NCBI GenBank assembly: GCA_009786175.1
Contig: WQTQ01000133.1
Location: 1 to 9,388 of the forward strand
Direction of reading: 5' to 3'
DNA: 9,388 nucleotides
Origin: Bacillota bacterium
GTDB taxonomy: Bacteria; Bacillota_A; Clostridia; Lachnospirales; WQUN01
Below are positions 1 through 5,751 of this stretch, one piece after another. Made by a program: the position numbers and the translations under genes. Numbering within the stretch: position 1 is the first letter of the stretch; the number at the start of each line of letters is the position of its first letter. The notes under the pieces are model-generated. The model was not told the DNA's origin. It was given only the letters and a program-made list of their open reading frames with translations, and did no database searches.

Positions 1-2352
1 AATATTTTGTTCAACTTCCCTCACGGCTCCTTCAAGGTCAATTGCGCCTGTGCAAAGGCGTTCCGCGGTTTCCCAAATAATGTCGATTATGGCTGTCTCA
101 ACAACCGCCGGGGTTTGCAACATGCGTATTACCGCGTCCAGGTCAACATTAAGGGGCTCTTGTTCCATTTGCGCTTGCCGCTCGTTTAGTTCCTGTACCT
201 GAGTTACTATGCCCTCGCGGGTTATGGGAAGGCCTTCGCCGTAATTCATGCGCTGAATATCCGGCGTTAACATGGCGGCTACAAATTCTGTGGCAAATTC
301 CGGCACTTCCGTGTCGGCGGAAACGCCTACAACCGTAGACGGCAGCCATACGTTTGGTACAAGCCCGGGGAACGGTTTAACTTCTGCGTAATCCCGGTGG
401 GAAAGCATACCCAAAATCATCAAATGGTCTACGTTAAACACCGCCATATTTGTGGAGTGGGTGATAAACCGCATTAGGGAGTTTGGCACCAGAACGGGCC
501 TTCCCGCGCCGCCAAACATGGCCATGCCCATTACATGGCCTTCCATTTCCGGCGGTACCCCAAGTTCATACATATCGCTTATGGCTTCCAGCGCGGCAAA
601 AAATTCATTCAGCGCGTCGGAATGCAGCTGATTATCACTTACAACCGCCGCCGCGCTTGCAAGCCACATAAAGTCGAACAGTTCCCTAAGGTTTATGAAA
701 GAAAGCTCCGGTCGCTCGTCTTCCGGTATGCCTCCAAGGCCTCCGTGCATCATTTGCCCATCCGTTGGCGGGGTGGGGTTGCCGGTTATTACTCTGTTTA
801 CAAAGTCACCGAAGGTCCGAATTTCGCCCAATACTCTCGGACAGGCAACAAGCGCGGGGATACGCAGTTGCATTGGCAGGGCGTAAAGTCCGCCGTTTGG
901 CTGCAAATATGCCCCAAGCAAATTTTGGTAAATGTCGCTGGTGTCTAATTTACCGGATAAATCTAACAGCATACCTCTGCCAACGTAGTTTTCCACCGGG
1001 GTACCGTCCATAATTAGAATGTCCGGGCCCCTGCCGCTTAGTAAACGGGTGTTAAGAGTCCGTATTGCGTCGGAAGCGGATATGCCCATGTTGCCGGAAA
1101 GTGCCACTTCATATGAAATGTAAGCGTCCGGGTGCCTTCTGCGCAACTCGGTAATTGTGGCCCGCACCAAATCATTGTTTGTAAGGGACCAGACAGTAAG
1201 TGTTCGCGCCGGATTGATTACTGCATTTTCGTCCCAGAAATATTTGTACAGGCGATTCTGGTGGGTGCCGGTTAAAACGCCTATTACAATGCTGCCGTCC
1301 GCAAGCACCTTTAGACTTGATACAGAGCCCGTTGGCGTGCCAAAGGAGAAGGCGTTGCCGTCAAGCAGAACATCCAACTCGCCATTGTATGTGTGGAGCA
1401 AATTATTGCCGTGCAAGGCCATTAATTGGCCGTAATTGTCCAGGGCAAGGATACCACCGCCAATGCCCATTATTCTTAAACCGTCTATGTGTATACCGCC
1501 AACTGCGGCCAAACTGATGGGGGTTTGGCCGGATGCCGCGCCGGTTGAAATGTTAAAGCTCGAAATTAGATGCTCCCTGGTGTCAAGCAGGTAGAAATAT
1601 TCGTCCCCCGCTGCGGCGGATGCAGCACCCTCTGTGTCAATTTCCGCTACAACCGCTCCTGTGGAAATGCTGTAAATGGCTGTGTGCATTTCCATGCGGT
1701 TAGACATTTGGAACGCGCCTGCTTGTGGGCGGCCGGTAGGTTCGTCGTCGCTATTGTAGTCGTCATCTTCATCATCGGCTTCCAACGCGCCGCCGAAGTG
1801 CATTTGAGTAAGTTCCATTACGGTGTAGCCAATTAGCAGCCTGTCATCACTTAGCACTTCCAACAGCGAAATGTGTATACTGTCTCCAATTGCCAGCCCT
1901 TCGTCTATCCTGGCTATTGGCACATGGGTTGTGGTACCGTCCGGGTGTATTTTTACAATGCCTTCCATGAACAGAAATGTGATTATGCTGCCATCGGGCA
2001 AGAGCGCGGCACTTCGCATCATAATGAAACGCTCTGTGCCGTATCCGGGGCCGGGGGTTTGTTCCCATGTTTGCCCGCCGTCACTACTGCTGAATTTAGT
2101 CTGCAGCCCGCCGTCAAAGGCTACTAATGAACCGTCATGGGCCAAAAAGCTGATAAACGGCCCGGTTATCGGCGGGGTAATGTCTGTTTCCATAAATCGG
2201 CCTGTGGCGGCAGTCGGTTGTGCCGCAGCTCGCCTGTTTGTGTCACGGCCAATATTAATGTAGCCGTTATTGTCGTTGTCTGTTCTGCCGTTGCCGCAGG
2301 CTGTAGCAAACAGCAGTACGCCAACCAAGATAGATGCGATTAATTTTTTCAT
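1..2352 (-). CDS. Lipoprotein: beta-propeller-like N-terminus fused to extracellular solute-binding domain (3' end cut)
   Basis: An uninterrupted reading frame of 784 residues runs from ATG at 2352 off the left edge; AGGAGG (2358-2363) lies 5 nt upstream. Residues 1-19 form a lipoprotein signal ending in the lipobox FATAC (Cys19), so the protein should be anchored outside the membrane. Residues about 50-375 look like a beta-propeller: one clear Asp-box (SSDGGQTW, 89-96) and recurring strand-turn units such as DGSLVAF (73), DGSIITF (120) and DGSIVIG (352). A very acidic insert lies at 191-204. From about 384 (LTVWSL) to the edge the sequence resembles a family 1 ABC solute-binding protein, with a segment RLLSGRGPDILIMDG (436-450) and an ending typical of that family, so probably only a few residues are missing. 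It is divergent from a two-component system. The ligand is unknown; sugars or peptides are common for this family. No permease gene is visible, though one could lie beyond the edge. The domain calls are by eye. Confidence 0.85.
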   Translation of the reverse strand, partial: MKKLIASILVGVLLFATACGNGRTDNDNNGYINIGRDTNRRAAAQPTAATGRFMETDITPPITGPFISFLAHDGSLVAFDGGLQTKFSSSDGGQTWEQTPGPGYGTERFIMMRSAALLPDGSIITFLFMEGIVKIHPDGTTTHVPIARIDEGLAIGDSIHISLLEVLSDDRLLIGYTVMELTQMHFGGALEADDEDDDYNSDDEPTGRPQAGAFQMSNRMEMHTAIYSISTGAVVAEIDTEGAASAAAGDEYFYLLDTREHLISSFNISTGAASGQTPISLAAVGGIHIDGLRIMGIGGGILALDNYGQLMALHGNNLLHTYNGELDVLLDGNAFSFGTPTGSVSSLKVLADGSIVIGVLTGTHQNRLYKYFWDENAVINPARTLTVWSLTNNDLVRATITELRRRHPDAYISYEVALSGNMGISASDAIRTLNTRLLSGRGPDILIMDGTPVENYVGRGMLLDLSGKLDTSDIYQNLLGAYLQPNGGLYALPMQLRIPALVACPRVLGEIRTFGDFVNRVITGNPTPPTDGQMMHGGLGGIPEDERPELSFINLRELFDFMWLASAAAVVSDNQLHSDALNEFFAALEAISDMYELGVPPEMEGHVMGMAMFGGAGRPVLVPNSLMRFITHSTNMAVFNVDHLMILGMLSHRDYAEVKPFPGLVPNVWLPSTVVGVSADTEVPEFATEFVAAMLTPDIQRMNYGEGLPITREGIVTQVQELNERQAQMEQEPLNVDLDAVIRMLQTPAVVETAIIDIIWETAERLCTGAIDLEGAVREVEQNI

Positions 2353-2381
2353 TTTTTCCTCCTGAAAATTTTGATGACGTG

Positions 2382-2387
2382 AGTATA
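2382..2387 (-). promoter_or_regulatory. Putative -10 element of the lipoprotein gene
   Basis: Reading leftward, TATACT lies about 30 nt upstream of the ATG, which would give a leader of roughly 22 nt carrying AGGAGG. No good TTGACA stands 16-18 bp upstream (the hexamer there reads TGATTT). The expected -35 area overlaps the last of the 11-bp direct repeats, as in promoters that depend on an OmpR-type activator. The start point is inferred. Confidence 0.5.
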
Positions 2388-2395
2388 CAAACACA

Positions 2396-2439
2396 ATTTA
2401 GACAAAATCAGCGTAAAATTGTAACAAAATTGCGACAAA
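2396..2439 (-). repeat. Four 11-bp direct repeats, probable OmpR-family operator
   Basis: Read on the minus strand, four consecutive 11-mers begin at 2439, 2428, 2417 and 2406: TTTGTCGCAAT, TTTGTTACAAT, TTTACGCTGAT and TTTGTCTAAAT. All start with TTT and end in AT, and three begin TTTGT. An 11-bp period in direct orientation is the classic arrangement for OmpR/PhoB-family regulators, whose subunits bind head to tail on one face of the helix. The array lies between the two divergent -10 elements and next to the gene for such a regulator, which is therefore the likely ligand. The repeats are seen directly; the binding protein is inferred. Confidence 0.6.
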
Positions 2440-2461
2440 CATCCGAAAACGAAATTTTGCG

Positions 2462-2470
2462 TGGTATACT
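2462..2470 (+). promoter_or_regulatory. Putative extended -10 promoter of the two-component operon
   Basis: TGGTATACT fits the extended -10 pattern TGnTATAAT with one mismatch. No recognisable -35 lies 17 bp upstream (TCCGAA at 2442-2447), and the 11-bp repeat array ends just before that position. Transcription would start near 2477, giving a very short leader that begins at the ribosome binding site. This is somewhat unusual and keeps confidence moderate. Confidence 0.4.
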
Positions 2471-2476
2471 TCATAC

Positions 2477-2482
2477 AGGAGG
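2477..2482 (+). promoter_or_regulatory. Ribosome binding site fixing the response regulator start
   Basis: AGGAGG ends 8 nt before ATG 2491. It decides the start in favour of 2491 over the in-frame GTG at 2461, which lies immediately before the -10 element and has no Shine-Dalgarno sequence of its own. Confidence 0.8.
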
Positions 2483-2490
2483 CGGTGCAC

Positions 2491-3186
2491 ATGAGCAAAC
2501 TAATTTACATTGCCGAAGATGAAAAGAATATCCGTCATTTGATTCGGTCTTTTTTAGAAAAAGACGGCTACACGGTAAAGGCATTTGAAACCGGCGACGG
2601 GCTTTACAACGCTTTTCAAGAAAGGCCATGCGACCTGGTGGTACTGGACATAATGATGCCGGGCAACAGCGGGCTGATAATTTGTACAAAACTTAGGGCA
2701 ATTTCCAAGGTGCCAATTATTATGCTAACCGCCCGTGACACGGAAGAGGATTATATTTCCGGCATATCCCTTGGCAGTGATGATTACCTTACAAAGCCCT
2801 TCAGCCCGGTAAAGCTTACAATGCGGGTAAAGGCAATGCTGCGCCGGGTAGAAATGGATACGGAAACACCGGTAAAAGCGGATGGTTCCATTTCCTATTC
2901 CGACATAAAAATTTACCCGGACAAACTTATGGCATACTGCAACGATGCAGAACTGGTGCTGACAAATACGGAGTTTGGTCTGTTGACATATCTTTTAGAA
3001 AATCAAGAAAAGGCCGTATCCAGGGAAGAACTGTTAAACAAAATTTGGGGTTACGACTGCGCCGTAGAAACACGGGCCACAGACGCCACCGTAAAACGCT
3101 TACGAAAAAAATTATCAGATATGGACAGCATAGTTTCTATAGACACCGTATGGGGCCATGGCTTCCGTGTTAATACAAAGGGGTGA
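2491..3186 (+). CDS. OmpR/PhoB-family response regulator
   Basis: A complete 231-residue protein, normal length for the family. The receiver domain (1-118) has the acidic pair Glu9-Asp10, phospho-acceptor Asp53 in VLDIMMPG, Thr80 in IMLTAR, and Lys102 in YLTKPF, so phosphorylation should work. The winged-helix DNA-binding domain (about 130-229) shows the usual LTNTEFGLLTYLLE entry, a recognition helix around ATDATVKRLRKKL (196-208), and the wing TVWGHGFRV (219-227). The kinase gene follows 4 bp downstream, so this is an ordinary two-component operon. It is expected to bind direct repeats about 11 bp apart; such an array lies just upstream between this gene and the divergent lipoprotein gene, suggesting control of both. 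The signal and the full set of targets cannot be read from sequence. Confidence 0.95.
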   Translation: MSKLIYIAEDEKNIRHLIRSFLEKDGYTVKAFETGDGLYNAFQERPCDLVVLDIMMPGNSGLIICTKLRAISKVPIIMLTARDTEEDYISGISLGSDDYLTKPFSPVKLTMRVKAMLRRVEMDTETPVKADGSISYSDIKIYPDKLMAYCNDAELVLTNTEFGLLTYLLENQEKAVSREELLNKIWGYDCAVETRATDATVKRLRKKLSDMDSIVSIDTVWGHGFRVNTKG

Positions 3187-3190
3187 CATA

Positions 3191-4843
3191 ATGAAAAGTT
3201 TTACAAAAAAATTAATAATAAGCTTCACTGGGGTAATTTTCACCAGCTTTTTGATTGTATACTTTCTGTTTAATATTTTGGCCGGTAACTACATTAGGGG
3301 CGTAGCAGCCCAGGAACTTGCCGATGGTATGATAGATGTTGTGGGCTTAATTTATGCTTTCCCCACCTTTGGCAATGTTGGTATTCTAAGCTTTCAGCCG
3401 GAAATAAGTAGGACCATTGAAGGTGTCACATCGCCCTTTGGGGTTAGATTGACTGTAAGTGAACTGCCATACATGCGGATGGGTGGTTTTGAAATGACCC
3501 AGTGGTATACCATCGAAAGGTTCCCTCATGAACATACGTCGGTTACAATTTTGCCAAAGCTGCCATTGCAAAGAGAAGACATATTTATTATCGAGGGAGT
3601 AGTACCGGCTTTGGAAACGGAATGGATAGAACGGCAATTTACTTTTTCAAACATCCGCCCGGTTCCCCAGCGGTCGATAATAGACGCGGATGTAATTATT
3701 TTGAACGAGCAAAACGAAATAACAACGCCTTTCCTGGAGATTTTGCCCTATAGGCAAAGGGCGGAAGTACAATTTTTGGCAGATTATTATTTGACCAACC
3801 GGGCACGGTTTACAAATGGCGAAATGGTGCGGGTCGCAAGTGCGGGCAATACCTTTTATTTAAGCACCGTCACGCAAGTCATTGAAGACGAAATTTTTTC
3901 TATTCTAATGTATACAGACATAAGTTCCGCCATGGTTTTTACAAACACAATGAACCGCATACTGGGGCTGTTGCTTGCTGTTTCCGGCATTCTTAGCCTT
4001 GTAATTTCCGTTGCAATGTCTGCTAAATTTAAGCGGTCAATTGTACGGCTATGCGGCTACGCAGATACCATAGGCCGCGGCAATTTTACCGAGACAGCGG
4101 GCGTTTTCAACGATACGGAATTTAATCAGCTTTCCGTAAGTATGAACAACATGTCCAACATGCTGCAAACCTATGAGAATAATCAGAAGCAGTTTTTTCA
4201 AAATGTATCCCACGAGCTTAGGACCCCGCTAATGTCCATACAGGGCTACGCGGAAGGCATTTTGAAAGATATTTTTAGCAAAGAAGAGGCGGCGGATATT
4301 ATCCTGTCGGAAGGGCAAAAAATGGCCGCGCTTGTAGACGAGCTGTTGTATGTATCGCGGATTGACGCCGCAATAGAAACGCCGGAAACCATAACAACAC
4401 TTGATGTGAAAACTCTGGTTTATGAATGCAGCGAGCGTGTAAAGCCAATAGCACGGAATATGGGCAAGCAAGTTGAAGCGGAATTTATGCCGGAGTGTGT
4501 TTGTGTGACCGCAGACGAGGAGAAACTGGAAAGGGCCGTTGTAAACATACTTTCCAATGCCATACGCCACGCCAAAAGCGATGTAAAAATAAGTTGCCAA
4601 GTGGAAAATGACAATGTAAAAATTATAGTCGAAGATGACGGCGACGGAATAAACCCCGCAGACCTGCCCCATATTTTTGACCGGTTTTACAAGGGCGAAA
4701 ACGGAAATTACGGGCTGGGGCTTGCCATAAGCAAGGATATAGTAAAACGCCTGGGCGGGAGTATAAAAGCAGAAAATAAAACAGCCCCCGAAACGGGAGC
4801 AGTGTTTACTATTTTATTGCCAACGGCTGACGGCCAAAACTAA
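3191..4843 (+). CDS. Membrane sensor histidine kinase with HAMP domain
   Basis: 550 residues from ATG 3191, preceded by AGGGG (3179-3183) 7 nt upstream; an in-frame ATG at 3158 would overlap the regulator gene and lacks such a site. Order: transmembrane helix about 8-31, extracytoplasmic region about 32-255 with no family I recognise, transmembrane helix about 257-277, HAMP about 278-330, then the kinase core. Kinase landmarks: H-box FFQNVSHELRTP with phospho-His341, N-box ERAVVNILSNA with Asn456, G1 box EDDGDG (481-486), F-box FDRFYKG (496-502) and G2 box GLGLAI (508-513). All catalytic motifs are intact. Its partner is the regulator encoded 4 bp upstream. The roughly 225-residue outer region is the sensor; it may read a ligand directly or through the divergent lipoprotein (inference). 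The stop codon overlaps that of the convergent phospholipase gene. Confidence 0.95.
   Translation: MKSFTKKLIISFTGVIFTSFLIVYFLFNILAGNYIRGVAAQELADGMIDVVGLIYAFPTFGNVGILSFQPEISRTIEGVTSPFGVRLTVSELPYMRMGGFEMTQWYTIERFPHEHTSVTILPKLPLQREDIFIIEGVVPALETEWIERQFTFSNIRPVPQRSIIDADVIILNEQNEITTPFLEILPYRQRAEVQFLADYYLTNRARFTNGEMVRVASAGNTFYLSTVTQVIEDEIFSILMYTDISSAMVFTNTMNRILGLLLAVSGILSLVISVAMSAKFKRSIVRLCGYADTIGRGNFTETAGVFNDTEFNQLSVSMNNMSNMLQTYENNQKQFFQNVSHELRTPLMSIQGYAEGILKDIFSKEEAADIILSEGQKMAALVDELLYVSRIDAAIETPETITTLDVKTLVYECSERVKPIARNMGKQVEAEFMPECVCVTADEEKLERAVVNILSNAIRHAKSDVKISCQVENDNVKIIVEDDGDGINPADLPHIFDRFYKGENGNYGLGLAISKDIVKRLGGSIKAENKTAPETGAVFTILLPTADGQN
4765..4800 (-). terminator. Probable intrinsic terminator of the sigma/phospholipase operon, inside the kinase gene
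   Basis: Read leftward, GCTCCCG-TTT-CGGGGGC (4800 to 4784) forms a 7-bp stem with one G-T wobble and a 3-nt loop. It is followed directly by TGTTTTATTTT and a further T run to 4765. It lies 39 nt after the phospholipase stop. On the plus strand no T-run follows, so it is directional. The DNA also encodes kinase residues around TAPETGA (531-537). Confidence 0.6.
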
Positions 4844-5739
4844 ATACCAAAATGCTCTTTTAACATCTGCACGGCTTGCGCCCCTTCAATGTGTCCATCG
4901 TCATGCAACGCCAGCAGCTTTTCTATATCCGACGATGTTCTGTCAACTGCCACGGGCTTTTGCGGCCGTATAATTATGGCCTTTTTCTCCTGTTCAAGTT
5001 GCTCACAAAGCTCAAGCTGCCGGTTGTAATTTTCGTGCCGTTTTACCATGGCCTCAACCAGCCGCGGGTATTTATTGTAAAATATTTTCATCAGCCAGCT
5101 GTGGCGTAAGGCCTCTTTGCGGTACCCTTGGTTGCGGGTAAGTACAATCACGTGAAAATTGTTGCCGTCCGCCACAGATTTTTCTATGGGTATTGGGTCG
5201 CTAACGCCCCCGTCCAATAAATCCAACCCGTTGTATTTTACAATTTTGGCAATTAGGGGAACAGAACAAGAAGCACGGGTAACTGTAAATCCATCGGTTA
5301 CCTCGTTTTTCTCGAACCACACGGTTTCCCCTGTGGTGCAGTTTATCGCACCTGTCAAAAACCGGATGTCTACACTGTCGAAATTTTCCCTGTCGAAAAA
5401 AACATACCGGTTTGGCACTGTTTCAAATATAAAGTCGTACCCAAACAACGAGCGGTACCTTAGCAAGTTACGGCGGCTAACATAGCGTTTGTCGCATACA
5501 TAATGCCGGATTATCATGCGATTACGCCTTTTTTGGCCGGAAATATACGAAATCGCGTTGGCCGCCCCGGCAGAAACACCTATAATGTACGGGAACATAA
5601 TACCCGCGTCCATAAACGCCTCAAGCACCCCTGCGCTGTAAAAGCCGCGAGTTCCCCCGCCTTCCAAGACTAAGGCTGTGCCTTGTGGCAGTAGTTTTGT
5701 GTACTTTTCCCCTTTTACAACCGGTTGAGCGAATAACAT
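4840..5739 (-). CDS. Patatin-like phospholipase (acylhydrolase)
   Basis: 299 residues, close to the usual size of bacterial stand-alone patatins such as the E. coli YjjU type. The Ser-Asp dyad is intact: oxyanion loop GGGTRG (27-32), nucleophile Ser56 in GVSAG (54-58), and Asp176 in DGG (176-178). Members of this family release fatty acids from lipids. No signal peptide or membrane helix is seen, so a cytoplasmic enzyme acting at the inner membrane face is likely. The start ATG at 5739 follows AGGAGG (5745-5750) that overlaps the stop of the sigma factor gene, so translation is probably coupled. The 3' end overlaps the convergent kinase gene by 4 bp. The basic, Gln/Glu-rich stretch at about 220-260 is probably helical. 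Although some patatins serve as phage-defence effectors, nothing in the neighbourhood (no cyclase or sensor nuclease) supports that here. The substrate is unknown. Confidence 0.9.
   Translation of the reverse strand: MLFAQPVVKGEKYTKLLPQGTALVLEGGGTRGFYSAGVLEAFMDAGIMFPYIIGVSAGAANAISYISGQKRRNRMIIRHYVCDKRYVSRRNLLRYRSLFGYDFIFETVPNRYVFFDRENFDSVDIRFLTGAINCTTGETVWFEKNEVTDGFTVTRASCSVPLIAKIVKYNGLDLLDGGVSDPIPIEKSVADGNNFHVIVLTRNQGYRKEALRHSWLMKIFYNKYPRLVEAMVKRHENYNRQLELCEQLEQEKKAIIIRPQKPVAVDRTSSDIEKLLALHDDGHIEGAQAVQMLKEHFGI
4964..4986 (+). terminator. Probable intrinsic terminator of the two-component operon, inside the phospholipase gene
   Basis: GGCCGTA-TAAT-TATGGCC (4964-4981) folds as a 7-bp stem with one G-T wobble and a 4-nt loop, followed at once by TTTTT. 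It lies about 120 nt after the kinase stop. Read the other way, the hairpin is followed by GCAAAAG rather than a T-run, so it acts only rightward. It lies within the phospholipase codons for Ala-Ile-Ile-Ile-Arg-Pro. Confidence 0.5.
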
Positions 5740-5744
5740 ATTGA

Positions 5745-5751
5745 CCTCCTA
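5745..5751 (-). promoter_or_regulatory. Stop codon overlapping Shine-Dalgarno (coupling site)
   Basis: On the minus strand the sequence TAGGAGG holds the sigma factor stop codon TAG (5751-5749), and its last two bases begin AGGAGG (5750-5745), the ribosome binding site for the phospholipase ATG at 5739. Ribosomes finishing the first gene would end on the binding site of the second, which supports a fixed expression ratio. Confidence 0.75.

Noticed and set aside
7..2343. Many short plus-strand open frames and two short minus-strand frames (60-137 codons)
   Set aside because: All are in other frames of the intact 784-codon lipoprotein frame, lack Shine-Dalgarno sites and encode Cys/Arg/His-rich nonsense typical of shadow frames.
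2461..2490. Longer response regulator start at GTG 2461
   Set aside because: It overlaps the -10 element and has no ribosome binding site, while ATG 2491 has AGGAGG at 8 nt and aligns with the family N-terminus (MSKLIYIAEDE).
3158..3190. Longer histidine kinase start at ATG 3158
   Set aside because: It would overlap the regulator gene by 29 bp and add residues not seen in such kinases. ATG 3191 has AGGGG well placed and begins a normal membrane anchor.
4229..4672. 147-codon minus-strand frame inside the kinase gene
   Set aside because: It is antisense to conserved kinase motifs, with no ribosome binding site and no recognisable domain.
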